DNA of 64,000 nucleotides from an uncultured Bacteroides sp. (GTDB lineage Bacteria; Bacteroidota; Bacteroidia; Cytophagales; Cyclobacteriaceae): the NCBI GenBank assembly GCA_902168185.1, contig CABHOV010000066.1, positions 51,685 through 115,684 on the forward strand. The letters run 5' to 3'. Made by a program: the position numbers and the translations under genes. Under the pieces are notes generated by a model. It did no database searches. It saw nothing but the letters and a program-made list of their open reading frames with translations, and had not been told where the DNA came from. This document shows positions 1 to 9,562 of this stretch, one piece after another (the stretch's first letter is position 1; each line of letters opens with the position of its first letter).

Positions 1-2
1 AC

Positions 3-506
3 GAGTTCAGTCATCTTTTTAAGAGACAGACAATCCCTGCTAAAACAACGCTTTTACGTGAAGGGCAAATTTCAAAAAACGCCTACTTCATTGAGAAAGG
101 ATGTCTGCGTATCTGGTTTAACAACAACGGCAAAGACGTTACTTTTCAGTTCTTCCTGGAAGGAGAAGGTCTTTCATTAATTGAGAGTTTCAGAACAAGT
201 CAGCCAAGTTTATTTTGTTTAGAAAGCATCGAGCCATGTGTTATTCACAGCATTTCTAAAAAGGATTTTCAATTCATTCTTGATAGTTCTCCCCGTATTA
301 AAAAATATATTGAGGAACACACCTTTCAGCGTCTTGTATACTATCAACGTCTTTTCCTTTCACGTATTAAAGACAATCCACAAAAACGTTATGAAGAACT
401 GATAAAGCAACGTCCGGAAATTTTAGAAAGAATTCCACTGCATTACATTGCTTCCTATCTGGGCATTACCCCTGTCTCACTCAGTCGAATAAGAAACAGG
501 CGATAG
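3..506 (+). CDS. Crp/Fnr-family transcriptional regulator, 5' truncated by the window edge
   Basis: The open frame enters from the left edge and gives 167 residues before the stop. The first half reads as a cyclic-nucleotide-binding beta-roll (FIEKGCLRIWF, then TFQFFLEGEG). The C-terminal end has a helix-turn-helix (IPLHYIASYLGITPVSLSR) typical of the short Crp/Fnr regulators common in Bacteroidota. These usually bind DNA next to a stress or redox gene, and a flavodoxin-fold oxidoreductase follows 80 bp downstream on the same strand, a plausible target. The N-terminus lies outside the window, so ligand preference cannot be judged. Confidence 0.85.
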   Translation, partial: EFSHLFKRQTIPAKTTLLREGQISKNAYFIEKGCLRIWFNNNGKDVTFQFFLEGEGLSLIESFRTSQPSLFCLESIEPCVIHSISKKDFQFILDSSPRIKKYIEEHTFQRLVYYQRLFLSRIKDNPQKRYEELIKQRPEILERIPLHYIASYLGITPVSLSRIRNRR

Positions 507-586
507 TCATTTCTTTACAATTGTTAATGCTCCATGGGTGCTGCCCTTCGCAGCTTTGCACCTGTACATTTTAAACAAGTTCAAAA

Positions 587-1180
587 ATGAGAGTCGTAAT
601 TGTATTTAATCATCCGTATAGCGGAAGTTTCTGTCATGCAATTTTAAATGCCGTAACAAAAGGGCTTCAACAAGCACAACATGATGTTGTACTTATTCAT
701 CTTGATAACGATGGCTTTAATCCGGTAATGACTGCTGCGGATTTAAAAGCTTTCAGAGATAAATCACCCGTTGATTCCAAAGTCATTGAATATAAAGAGA
801 CACTGGAGAAAGCCGAACATTTGATTTTTATCTTTCCGATCTGGTGGGAGCTGATGCCTGCATTGATGAAGGGGTTTATAGACAAAGTAATTTTTCCAGG
901 AGTAGCGTATGACTATACCAATGAGAGCAACACCCGGATGAAACCTTTATGGACCAAAGTGAAAGGAGTGACGCTCATCACTACGATGAACACACCAAAA
1001 ATACTTTACTTCACTTTGTTTGGAAACGCTATCAAGCGAGCCTTTATGTTCGGAACATTCTGGAAACTCGGTTACAAAAATCGTAAGTGGATCAGTTTAA
1101 ATATGGTAAAAATGGTATCGCAGGAGAAAAGAACAAAATGGCTGGTGAATCTGGAAAACAAATTTGCAGCCTTGGCGTAA
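587..1180 (+). CDS. Flavodoxin-fold NAD(P)H dehydrogenase (quinone) family protein
   Basis: The protein has 197 residues, a normal length for the Flavodoxin_2 family (KefF/MdaB/NQO-like, FMN- or FAD-dependent quinone or nitro reductases). The N-terminal strand and loop VVIVFNHPYSGSFCHA match the phosphate-binding loop. FIFPIWWELMPALMKGFIDKV is the diagnostic second motif, and the VTLITTMNTP strand follows. It is cytosolic, with no signal peptide. It probably performs two-electron reduction of quinones or similar electrophiles. It follows a Crp/Fnr-type regulator by 80 bp and may be its target. The substrate cannot be deduced. Confidence 0.85.
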   Translation: MRVVIVFNHPYSGSFCHAILNAVTKGLQQAQHDVVLIHLDNDGFNPVMTAADLKAFRDKSPVDSKVIEYKETLEKAEHLIFIFPIWWELMPALMKGFIDKVIFPGVAYDYTNESNTRMKPLWTKVKGVTLITTMNTPKILYFTLFGNAIKRAFMFGTFWKLGYKNRKWISLNMVKMVSQEKRTKWLVNLENKFAALA

Positions 1181-1360
1181 TGGAGATCTGGTATATATAG
1201 TCTTCTGTAAGTATAGAAGCATTGAATCAATATATACTTGAAATGAGATAATCACTGATACTAAAGTATATATTAAGTCTGCAGACTTCTGATCGGATAT
1301 GCCAAAACTTGGTCTTTACTGCAAGTTATCGCTGCCAATTCGAAGGGGTTAAAGCTTAAA

Positions 1361-1400
1361 ATCAAAAAGCCTGAAATATGAGATTTCAGGCTTTTTTGAT
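1361..1400. terminator. Rho-independent terminator, probably bidirectional
   Basis: The perfect arm AAAAAGCCTGAAAT pairs with ATTTCAGGCTTTTTT across a short loop. T runs lie on one side and A runs on the other. It lies between the plus-strand oxidoreductase and the minus-strand gene ending at 1479, so it can serve both. The rest of 1181-1478 shows nothing else recognisable. Confidence 0.85.
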
Positions 1401-1478
1401 TTCATGTTGAAGGCTAAGATTTACCCTGTCATGATTTCTTCTTGATAACTAGAGGTTCACATTAACCACTAAGCGTAA

Positions 1479-1892
1479 TTAATGTATATCCCTTCCGGTA
1501 TGCTTCATTTCATAATGATCGGCTAACTGTGCTACTTCCTGGATCATTTCACGAACCTGCTCTTCCGATACAGTCTCAGAGAGGCATGAAGCTTCAACTT
1601 TCACGTAACCATCTTCGATAATGAACTTGCTATAGTCGAAGCTGGCATTGCGTTCAAGCAGTGCTTTCAGATCTAAGTCAGCACGGAACTCACATACTTT
1701 GGATGTGAAAAGTGCTTGCTCCCGGCCTGAGACCGGACTGGTTTGTACGCTTGCCAACACCGTTTGAAAACGACTTGTACTCAGCGGTACAACAATCACA
1801 GATTTAGTATGATCGTAGTCGGTGTACTGGCCACCAATATGTTCAGCATATTGCTCAACATAATACATAATGCCGGGTAATGTTTCTACCAT
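1479..1892 (-). CDS. Conserved small cytosolic protein of unknown function
   Basis: A 137-residue acidic protein with no signal peptide or membrane segment. A central beta-rich half (SVIVVPLSTSRFQTVLAS) is followed by a C-terminal helix with many Glu residues (SEEQVREMIQEVAQLADHYE). The alternation of strands and terminal helices recalls YbjN or type III chaperone (CesT) folds, but this is only a resemblance. It stands alone on the minus strand, about 100 bp downstream of the 3' end of the DUF2279 gene. I do not recognise a specific function. Confidence 0.65.
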   Translation of the reverse strand: MVETLPGIMYYVEQYAEHIGGQYTDYDHTKSVIVVPLSTSRFQTVLASVQTSPVSGREQALFTSKVCEFRADLDLKALLERNASFDYSKFIIEDGYVKVEASCLSETVSEEQVREMIQEVAQLADHYEMKHTGRDIH

Positions 1893-1998
1893 ATAAAGTG
1901 AGATTAGGGTTTCTGTATGGAAGTTAGAAATTAGAACTGGTATTATAAATCAATGTGTGTAAATAATTTAGCGTCACATTCGTAAAGCATCGCCAACA

Positions 1999-2895
1999 CT
2001 AAAAATGGAGCGCATGGAAGCGCGTGCCACGCGATGAAAACTCAATTGCAGGTGCCGGTATTTTAATCATGTTGGCTACAAAAATTAGTGTTTTAACAAC
2101 CTTCGATCGTGTTTTTATAGCGCTGAGATCGAAGTCAAGCGAAAGGTAATATTGCCGATACGGGTCCCTATATCCTGCTTCTATATTTTGTCGGTCGCGT
2201 GCATAGATCATTCCTTGTGCTCCATATCCGGCAGCGAGGTTTAACCATTTCGGAAAGCGAATGAATTTATCCATGTCAACCGATAACCAGTACGTCTGGC
2301 CATTATAATCTTTTAAGATTTCACTCGTCAAACCATCGCCTAACACCGTTGGACGGATTGCCGCATAGCCTGTCCGTTGAAATGAAAACTTGGGATATAT
2401 ACGAACCTGCTTCCACAACCGGGTTTGGCCTAAATAGAAAGCAGCACCGGCAGCGTCTGCTATCAGGTCGCCTGTAGAGGCACCGTACGCATCTGAGAAG
2501 CCATCAAAAATTTCAATGGGTACTAACACGGCGAAGCCAGCTATAGCGCCTATAAGGTCTGCTTTGCTGGCAGGCACATGACTCCATTGTAATCCACGGG
2601 AAGCTGCATAGCTCAAATAAAATGCAGAGTAAAAATGACCAAGCTTGTCTACTTGTTTCCACTCTGCATTATCGTTGAAGAATCGAAAAGACTGCCGGTC
2701 TGCATCTTTATACCAGAGATGGTTTAGCCCTGCGAGTGAACCGCTATATACTGCAACAGAAGTTATCGTGAGCGCACGCAGTCTTTTTTTGTTAACGGGT
2801 TGTTGCAATGAATCACCCTGGGCAAACAAACAACCCGGAATAAGGAAGAGTATAACCAGCAGTTTATTCGGAGCCATCCTCTTCTTTGATTGCAT
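1999..2895 (-). CDS. DUF2279 family envelope protein
   Basis: A 298-residue protein with an N-terminal signal sequence (LLVILFLIPGCLFAQ). It has the DUF2279 core: two hydrophobic segments around WKQVDKLGHFYSAFYLSY, a second around AIAGFAVLVPIEIFDGFSD, and the YGASTGDLIADAAGA stretch. The function of DUF2279 is unknown; members are envelope proteins related to YfiM. The gene overlaps the 3' end of tamB by 32 nt from this ATG, or by 14 nt if Met7 at 2877 is used, so it is probably co-transcribed with tamB. That suggests a link to outer-membrane assembly, by context only. Confidence 0.8.
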   Translation of the reverse strand: MQSKKRMAPNKLLVILFLIPGCLFAQGDSLQQPVNKKRLRALTITSVAVYSGSLAGLNHLWYKDADRQSFRFFNDNAEWKQVDKLGHFYSAFYLSYAASRGLQWSHVPASKADLIGAIAGFAVLVPIEIFDGFSDAYGASTGDLIADAAGAAFYLGQTRLWKQVRIYPKFSFQRTGYAAIRPTVLGDGLTSEILKDYNGQTYWLSVDMDKFIRFPKWLNLAAGYGAQGMIYARDRQNIEAGYRDPYRQYYLSLDFDLSAIKTRSKVVKTLIFVANMIKIPAPAIEFSSRGTRFHALHF

Positions 2896-5800
2896 CTTTG
2901 TTGGTATCCGGGGTGCCTTCCTGGGATTGTTGTTTCTTTCTCTTTTTACGTTCAGACACCCAGAGATCTCTGATCTCGTTAAAACTTTGTGTATGGATAA
3001 TGCTGGCGCCCGTGGTCATAGCCGTTTGGTTATTTACCGTGCTAAGAATCGGATTTACGTTTGTGCGGCTATACATTTTAACACGTAATTTTCCATCCGC
3101 TGTTAACATATAGTCTACAGTCCAGTCTCCCGCCAAGCTCGAAGGATTTTGCTGTGTGCCAGTAGAAGTTGTCGCGTTATTGGAAGTATTGTACGTTCCA
3201 TCTCCCGTTACGCGTAAACGTCCGTTGAGGAATGTATAGGACATCCGCAGCTGAAAAGTATTGAAGCTCTCTGCGTCCATCGAACCTATATCTACATCTA
3301 CCACAAGATCTTCATCCACCTGACTCATCCAATGACTAAGCTGGTTCGAGAACAATTCGCTCAAACTGTTTACAACAGACCCGCTGGTGCTCAGCGATTC
3401 GGCTGGTGAGAACTTGCGTAATACAATGAGACTAAATACCTGGCGCTTTAATTCCTGCTCGTCAAGTTTATTTTTAAATGCTGTAAAAAGCAGGTCAAGG
3501 TTAATAGCTTGTGTATTGGTCTGTATATTTTTAGGAAGATCTTTAGCCGTGATATCAAAGTTGATTTCAGGAGAGAGCATGGGCCCATCCAGCGAAAGCA
3601 AAACCATTACCGGATACCTGCGCTGAAGTTGTGGTGATTCGGTAATGTTTATAGAAGGATCGTTCATCGTTGCCAACGGAGCAAAGGAAGCTAACTGGTT
3701 ATAGGTAGCATCGATATCAACCGTAGCTTTATACGGGTCACCATACCAGGTGATACGACTTCCTTTCTTAATGATAAATTCTTTATTGATGATGTCGTAT
3801 AGGGTAAAGTTATACCATCCTTCCGTGAACTCGAAAGGACCGAACATATTGAATTCACCTTTGGTATCAAGTTGTAAACGTAAATCGCCAACGCCACGTC
3901 CTCGAATGATATCTCCGGATTTCATATCGAATATAATTTCACAATATGCATCGGGTGTTACATCGAGGTTCAAGTCAAATGACAAACCAGTGATGTTTAC
4001 TTTTTTGCGAACACTTTGCTGAGATGTTTTTGTAAAGGTTGTGTCCTTGAAGTTTACGAACGTAATGAACTCTTTCTTATTTACTGATGAGGAACCATTC
4101 AGCGGAACATATATACGTGTATTTTTTTCAGTGCGGGCATTCGAAGATATACGAAGGTTTGAAAGCGGACCACTCAGGTTCACATCTCCCGTTGCATAGG
4201 CTTGCCCATAGAAGAGGCTGTTATCTTTCATGGATGTATTTAGTACCTGGAAGTTTCGGAAGTCAGCATCCATGTTAATCTGCATCGATGAAAAAGCGCG
4301 GTGTGTTATAGCACCGTTTAGTTTCCCTTTGTTTCGTAAGATGTCTGTAAGCTCAATGTCTTTAAAGAATATAGAGGTAGGAGTGAGGCCAATGATTCCT
4401 GTAAAACGGTAAAGCGTCTTCAGGTAATTGATCATGATCTGTCCGTCTGCTACATTTCCTTCACCGCGAATTTCAGGATCGGTCAGCTCTCCGGTAATTT
4501 TGAATTCTCCGGAGATTGTTCCTCCGATCTGCGTAAAAATTTCCTGCAAAAAAGGCTGAGCGATTTTGAGCTCCGCTTTATCAAGTTTGGCAGATATATC
4601 CAGCGGACTGTCTTTGCGCGAAGGGTTATAGTCGCCTGTAAGATCTACAATGCGTGCACCCGCACGTTCCACAAAGAGATCTATATATAGTTTATGTGCT
4701 ATAGTATCCCACTGGTTTTTGCCTCTGATGTCACCGATCAGGAAATCATCAACTGTAAAATCCTTAATGTCAATGTCGTTCTGTATTACCGGCTCGGAAT
4801 AGTAATTACTAAGGCTTACGTTAGCATCGGTAATGCCGGCAATCTTTTTATTGGTAAGTACATTGAACAACGACAACTCGAGGTTATCTATATTTAGTGA
4901 AATTATTTTGGATGGATCTTTTGAAATCTGTCCATCAAGCTTGATGGATTGTTGTTCATTCTGTAAAGCAAGATTCGAGAATGTCCAGTCGCTTCCATTC
5001 ACCGCTATATAATTGTTACTGGCGAAGTTCCACTTCCGTTCCAGCAACTGCAATTCGGAAGGCAACATAGAGATAACAGTACTGTCTTGTTGAAAGTCTA
5101 CACCACCACGCAAACGCATATAGTTTGTCTGTCCATCATGGTCAGCATCCATTGCAAAGTCTATATGATTCCGATTCCAGATGGCTTCAGCCAGTAAATT
5201 TCTAGTCTGTAGATTATTGTTGAGAATTTGTTTATCAGAATTAACCGTGAGCATCGAAAGTACACTTGTGCTATCCGAGATCTTCGATACTGTTAGCTCT
5301 ATATTCGACTTTATAAAAGTCTTCCCCTCAAACGTGAGCGAATCAAACTCCGAATACATATTGAAGATTGTAGTACGACCACTGGTAAATTTACCATCGA
5401 ACTTGGTGTGTGGTGAGATACTGAAATCAACATTGAATAAATCGGTAACCGGTTTAATGTTCTTCAGGTCAATAGCAATTTGTGCTTCGTAAGATTTAGG
5501 TCTGCGTGATTTCTGGCTATAGTACTCTGTAATTTGTTGCTTGTCATTTTTTAAGTTCAGCAGAATTTCTTTCACCAGCGTCTGAACATCGGAAGATATA
5601 TCGGAGAAATAATAATTACCACGGGCTTCAACATCTGCGAGTGAAGATTGGATTTTAAACAACCGGTGATCTTCTTCGCGCTGCGCATTCAACTGTATAT
5701 TATCAAGCTTTAGTTCTTTGCCTTGATATAGCACCACAAGGTTTTGTACGTTCGCTGAACCGCGCAGTGAATCTAATGTTAATCCCCTGAAGTCAGCTTC

Positions 5801-7459
5801 TACTGTACCGTGCAGAAAGAGACTATCGCGCGATAACTTTAACCGATTTAGATAGGCTGTGTCCAACTGCGCCTGGAATTTAATTTCATTTCGTTCATCA
5901 CGAAGATCCATTGAGCCAAGAACCGTCAACTCAAGATTAGGGTCATTGATTTTTACAAGCCCGCGGAATAAACCAGTAGCAAAACGAGCATCTGTTGTGA
6001 TGTTAGTATAATTATACCCTTTGATACCGATGGAGCTGATCTTGCCATTCAAAAGAAAATCCGCTGTACGTTGCGTCAATCCTTTGCCACTGATCTGTCC
6101 GCTAAGACTTACTCGTTGATAGAAAAGTGTATCGTTCAGATAGGTGCCGAGGTCAAAAGATTTCAGCGACAGCTTTCCTTTATATACCGAGAAGTCAATG
6201 TTGTCTTCATTTACTTTAAAGTTTATATCGGATTGTATCGTTCCGAGTTTACCGGAGAATGTACCGTTGGCTACAAAGTCGGTAGGGTATCCTAAAAATT
6301 GTCCATGCATGGAAAGTATACCCAGCGGACGCAAGCGATCAAGTGTACGATCGTTAAAAAGAAAAGACAGATCGCGCGGATCGAACTTTGAATTCTGAAC
6401 ATTTAAGTTGATGAACGTTTCATTGAAATTAGGAAGGCCCTCCATATCCAGTGAACCCATCAGGTTTGTATTGCCTATACCCAGCTGCATTTTGCTGAGC
6501 TTGAATTTTTCTACCTTCCCGTTAAACTCACCACTGAGCGTCAACGGTTGGGTTATGCGGTTTACACCCGGAGCAAAGAAATCCAGATCTTTCGGATCAA
6601 TTATAGTCTTCGTGAAGTTTGCATGGATCTTTACTTTGTTAACAAAATCATTCAGCGCGCCATGCCCGTTGTATCGAAAAATAATAGTATCAGATATAGT
6701 GCTTTCTCCGGCCTGTAAATTAAGACCGTTGAACTCCATGCCTAGTTGTGAAATGCGGAAGAATGTAGAGAGCTGATTAACCTTAAACTTCGTTTTCAGA
6801 TCTTGTGTGATTAACGTTCGTACAAAGAACTCAGTGGTATCGCCCAATACTACAAAGCTATTCAAGTGACCTTCATCCACCGCGAGTGAAAAATGATTAT
6901 AGTCAAAGCCATTACGAATCGTATCCTGGTCCTGGTTGATATAGGTGAACTGACTATGATTCAAAAATGCTTCCCCGATGTTAATCTTTGGAGGCTTGCC
7001 TGTTCCCGTGCCGCCTCCTGAAGAATAGCCTTGGTTGATCCGGTCGATAAACACATTGATGTTCAGATCGCGCGAAGTATCCGTCTCGTGAATCTTGGTC
7101 AGGTATACATGTGCACTATCGACATAGATGCCATCGATGTTTACATCACGTCCCTGGATAAGTTGAGAAAGTTTGAAGTTGATCAGAATCTCCTTGGCAC
7201 CTATCATCCGGTTTCCTTCGAGATCGTATACATTAACTCCGGTAAGTTCAAGCCGGTCGAACCAAAGCATACGGAAACCTTTCACCGTGGAAGGGAAGCC
7301 CACAACCTTTGTAAAGTCTTTCAGAAATCTGGAAGCGAGCCAATTTTGAACAGGCGGCATTTGCAGCACTAAAAAACCTGATATGAACAGGAATATAAGC
7401 GCTGTGAAAAGATAGGCCAGTATCTTTCGAATTCTATTTTTGATAACTTGCCGGTTCAT
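2864..7459 (-). CDS. tamB: Translocation and assembly module protein TamB (AsmA-like/DUF490)
   Basis: At 1531 residues it has the usual size of Bacteroidota TamB. An N-terminal basic stretch and one membrane anchor (residues about 12-32) are followed by a very long beta-rich periplasmic region. The C-terminal DUF490 domain (about 1080-1500) includes GRGVGDLRLQLDTKGEFNMF and DEDLVVDVDIGSMD. Family members bridge inner and outer membranes in outer-membrane protein biogenesis or lipid transport. The C-terminus is Lys/Glu-rich. The start codon lies 11 bp from the divergent tsaD start, so its promoter must overlap the tsaD coding region or leader. No TamA/BamA partner is next to it. Confidence 0.93.
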   Translation of the reverse strand: MNRQVIKNRIRKILAYLFTALIFLFISGFLVLQMPPVQNWLASRFLKDFTKVVGFPSTVKGFRMLWFDRLELTGVNVYDLEGNRMIGAKEILINFKLSQLIQGRDVNIDGIYVDSAHVYLTKIHETDTSRDLNINVFIDRINQGYSSGGGTGTGKPPKINIGEAFLNHSQFTYINQDQDTIRNGFDYNHFSLAVDEGHLNSFVVLGDTTEFFVRTLITQDLKTKFKVNQLSTFFRISQLGMEFNGLNLQAGESTISDTIIFRYNGHGALNDFVNKVKIHANFTKTIIDPKDLDFFAPGVNRITQPLTLSGEFNGKVEKFKLSKMQLGIGNTNLMGSLDMEGLPNFNETFINLNVQNSKFDPRDLSFLFNDRTLDRLRPLGILSMHGQFLGYPTDFVANGTFSGKLGTIQSDINFKVNEDNIDFSVYKGKLSLKSFDLGTYLNDTLFYQRVSLSGQISGKGLTQRTADFLLNGKISSIGIKGYNYTNITTDARFATGLFRGLVKINDPNLELTVLGSMDLRDERNEIKFQAQLDTAYLNRLKLSRDSLFLHGTVEADFRGLTLDSLRGSANVQNLVVLYQGKELKLDNIQLNAQREEDHRLFKIQSSLADVEARGNYYFSDISSDVQTLVKEILLNLKNDKQQITEYYSQKSRRPKSYEAQIAIDLKNIKPVTDLFNVDFSISPHTKFDGKFTSGRTTIFNMYSEFDSLTFEGKTFIKSNIELTVSKISDSTSVLSMLTVNSDKQILNNNLQTRNLLAEAIWNRNHIDFAMDADHDGQTNYMRLRGGVDFQQDSTVISMLPSELQLLERKWNFASNNYIAVNGSDWTFSNLALQNEQQSIKLDGQISKDPSKIISLNIDNLELSLFNVLTNKKIAGITDANVSLSNYYSEPVIQNDIDIKDFTVDDFLIGDIRGKNQWDTIAHKLYIDLFVERAGARIVDLTGDYNPSRKDSPLDISAKLDKAELKIAQPFLQEIFTQIGGTISGEFKITGELTDPEIRGEGNVADGQIMINYLKTLYRFTGIIGLTPTSIFFKDIELTDILRNKGKLNGAITHRAFSSMQINMDADFRNFQVLNTSMKDNSLFYGQAYATGDVNLSGPLSNLRISSNARTEKNTRIYVPLNGSSSVNKKEFITFVNFKDTTFTKTSQQSVRKKVNITGLSFDLNLDVTPDAYCEIIFDMKSGDIIRGRGVGDLRLQLDTKGEFNMFGPFEFTEGWYNFTLYDIINKEFIIKKGSRITWYGDPYKATVDIDATYNQLASFAPLATMNDPSINITESPQLQRRYPVMVLLSLDGPMLSPEINFDITAKDLPKNIQTNTQAINLDLLFTAFKNKLDEQELKRQVFSLIVLRKFSPAESLSTSGSVVNSLSELFSNQLSHWMSQVDEDLVVDVDIGSMDAESFNTFQLRMSYTFLNGRLRVTGDGTYNTSNNATTSTGTQQNPSSLAGDWTVDYMLTADGKLRVKMYSRTNVNPILSTVNNQTAMTTGASIIHTQSFNEIRDLWVSERKKRKKQQSQEGTPDTNKDAIKEEDGSE

Positions 7460-7470
7460 TCTATCAACAC

Positions 7471-8475
7471 ATGCGTCCCGTTATCCTTGCCATTGAATCT
7501 TCGTGCGATGAAACATCTGCCTCCGTTATACGAAACGGCAAGGTACTTAATAATATTATCGCCTCACAGGCGGTACATCAAAAATACGGAGGAGTTGTAC
7601 CGGAGCTCGCCTCGCGTGCACATCAGCAAAACATTATAGCGGTTGTGAACGAAGCGATGGAAACATCGGGCGTGAGCAAAACAGATTTGGATGCTATTGC
7701 GTTCACCCGTGGCCCGGGATTAATGGGAGCTTTACTGGTAGGCGTATCGTTTGCAAAAGGCATGGCCATGGCACTGGATATACCGATGATTGAAGTGAAC
7801 CACATGCAGGCTCATGTACTCGCGCATTTTATCGATGAACCGAAACCTTCTTTTCCATTTCTTTGCCTTACGGTAAGTGGAGGCCATACTCAAATTGTTC
7901 TGGTGAAAAGTCACCTGGAGATGGAAGTGATCGGACAAACACAAGATGATGCTGTGGGAGAGGCCTTTGATAAAGCCGCCAAGATTATGGGACTTCCTTA
8001 CCCGGGTGGTCCGTTGATCGATAAGTATGCGCAGCTTGGAAATCCGAAAGCCTATAAGTTTTCAGAAACCGTGATGCCTGGGCTTGATTTTTCGTTCAGT
8101 GGTATAAAAACAGCATTCCTATATTTTCTTCGGGATGAAAAGGTCAAGAACCCTAACTTCGTAGAAGAGCATGTGAATGATATATGCGCGAGCATTCAAC
8201 AACACCTGGTGACGATGTTGCTGAAGCGATTGTTACAAGCCAGTGAACAGACCGGAATAAAAGATATAGCCATAGCAGGCGGAGTCTCTGCGAACTCCGG
8301 ATTGCGAAAAGAATTAAAAGCCTTAGGCGATACGAAAGGATGGAATGTATTTATACCTGCTTTTGAATATTGTACCGACAACGCAGCCATGATTGCTGTA
8401 GCGGCACACTATAAATATCTGAAACAAGAATTTTGCTCGTTGGATGTAACTCCGTTGGCACGCATGCCGCTTTGA
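7471..8475 (+). CDS. tsaD: tRNA N6-adenosine threonylcarbamoyltransferase TsaD
   Basis: TsaD transfers the threonylcarbamoyl group to A37 of ANN-decoding tRNAs (t6A), working with TsaB and TsaE. The protein has 334 residues, normal for the Kae1/TsaD family. It starts with the ASKHA phosphate-loop strand ILAIESSCDETSAS. The metal-binding histidines are visible in HMQAHVLAHF (H111 and H115). The later FSFSGIKTAF and IAGGVSANSGLR motifs are intact, as is the C-terminal CTDNAAMIA. Divergence from tamB with almost no intergenic space is noted separately. Confidence 0.97.
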   Translation: MRPVILAIESSCDETSASVIRNGKVLNNIIASQAVHQKYGGVVPELASRAHQQNIIAVVNEAMETSGVSKTDLDAIAFTRGPGLMGALLVGVSFAKGMAMALDIPMIEVNHMQAHVLAHFIDEPKPSFPFLCLTVSGGHTQIVLVKSHLEMEVIGQTQDDAVGEAFDKAAKIMGLPYPGGPLIDKYAQLGNPKAYKFSETVMPGLDFSFSGIKTAFLYFLRDEKVKNPNFVEEHVNDICASIQQHLVTMLLKRLLQASEQTGIKDIAIAGGVSANSGLRKELKALGDTKGWNVFIPAFEYCTDNAAMIAVAAHYKYLKQEFCSLDVTPLARMPL

Positions 8476-8582
8476 GAAAAGCTCGAAGTAAAGCGCTCAA
8501 AGTGGAAGCTAAAGTTTGACGTAAAAGGTTTAAGTATACTTTATAAATTTGCTTTCAGCTTTCTATTTTCCGCTTTACAATC

Positions 8583-8963
8583 ATGAAGGACATCAGTGTG
8601 TTTACCCGGGAATATCACTACACTGTGAAGCCGCAGGATGTGGCAGCTTTCCACGGAGAAGTGGTGCACCCGGTCTGTTCAACGTATGTGCTGGCCCGGG
8701 AGGTTGAATGGACAACGCGGTTGTTTGTGCTAGCGATCATGGACGATGATGAAGAAGGGATTGGGACACATGTGAGTATTGATCATAAAAATCCTGCCTT
8801 TGTCGGAGAAGAAATTATCTTTACTGCCCGGATCGATCAGCTAAAAGGCAACGAGTTGATTTGCAAGTATGAAGCCTCCGTAAATGGCCGCATAATTGCC
8901 AGTGGTACAACGGGGCAAAAAATTTTAAAGAAAGAAACGCTCAAAAGAATTTTTACGAGATAA
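8583..8963 (+). CDS. Hotdog-fold thioesterase family protein
   Basis: A 126-residue single hotdog domain. The helix and loop VHPVCSTYVLAREVEWTTR precede GIGTHVSIDHKNPAFVGEE, the pattern of FlK-like (fluoroacetyl-CoA thioesterase-like) proteins, in which a Thr/Ser, a Glu and a His do the chemistry. It is cytosolic, and probably hydrolyses an acyl-CoA. It lies between tsaD and smpB on the same strand with gaps of about 110 and 120 bp, so co-transcription is uncertain. The substrate is unknown. Confidence 0.8.
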   Translation: MKDISVFTREYHYTVKPQDVAAFHGEVVHPVCSTYVLAREVEWTTRLFVLAIMDDDEEGIGTHVSIDHKNPAFVGEEIIFTARIDQLKGNELICKYEASVNGRIIASGTTGQKILKKETLKRIFTR

Positions 8964-9083
8964 GGTATACATCGGTTGGGAACATAATTATTCTTTGAGA
9001 ATGTTTAGTCCAAGAAAAACCGATTAACATCACGAATGATATTTTAATGTATACCACATCGGATATTTCAATTTAAGGTTACA

Positions 9084-9548
9084 ATGAAACAACAACGTTT
9101 TTCAGATAATATTAATATACGAAACCGCCAGGCCAGCTTTGAGTATGAACTGCTGGATAAGTATGTGGCGGGCATGGTGCTGATGGGCACGGAAATTAAA
9201 TCAATCCGCGAGGGAAAAGTAAACCTGCAGGACGGTTATTGCTATTTCAATAATGGAGAAATGTTTGTGAAGGGAATCAACATTACTCCCTATGCACAAG
9301 GCACGCATTATAACCATGATGCCACACGTGAAAGAAAATTGCTTTTGAAACGTTCTGAGATAAAGAAGCTGGAAGGAAAAATTGAAGAGAAGGGATTGAC
9401 GCTGATACCCACACGGCTTTTTATCAATGACCGCGGACTGGCGAAATTGGAAATTGCGTTGGGCAAGGGTAAGAAACTTCATGATAAACGCGACAGCATT
9501 CGCGAACGCGATGCTAAGCGTGAATTGAACCGGATTAAGTTAAAATAA
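9084..9548 (+). CDS. smpB: SsrA-binding protein SmpB
   Basis: SmpB binds tmRNA and delivers it to stalled ribosomes in trans-translation. The 154-residue protein has the standard pattern: NRQASFEYELLDKYVAGMVL, GTEIKSIREGKVNL, then LTLIPTRLFINDRGLAKLEI. The C-terminal tail is strongly basic (GKKLHDKRDSIRERDAKREL) and enters the decoding centre. The NlpC/P60 gene follows 14 bp downstream and is probably co-transcribed. The tmRNA gene is not in this window. Confidence 0.97.
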   Translation: MKQQRFSDNINIRNRQASFEYELLDKYVAGMVLMGTEIKSIREGKVNLQDGYCYFNNGEMFVKGINITPYAQGTHYNHDATRERKLLLKRSEIKKLEGKIEEKGLTLIPTRLFINDRGLAKLEIALGKGKKLHDKRDSIRERDAKRELNRIKLK

Positions 9549-9562
9549 ACTGGAATTTCGTA

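Noticed and set aside
2645..7372. Several plus-strand open frames inside tamB.
   Set aside because: They are shadows of the 1531-codon minus-strand gene, with no family resemblance or ribosome-binding sites.
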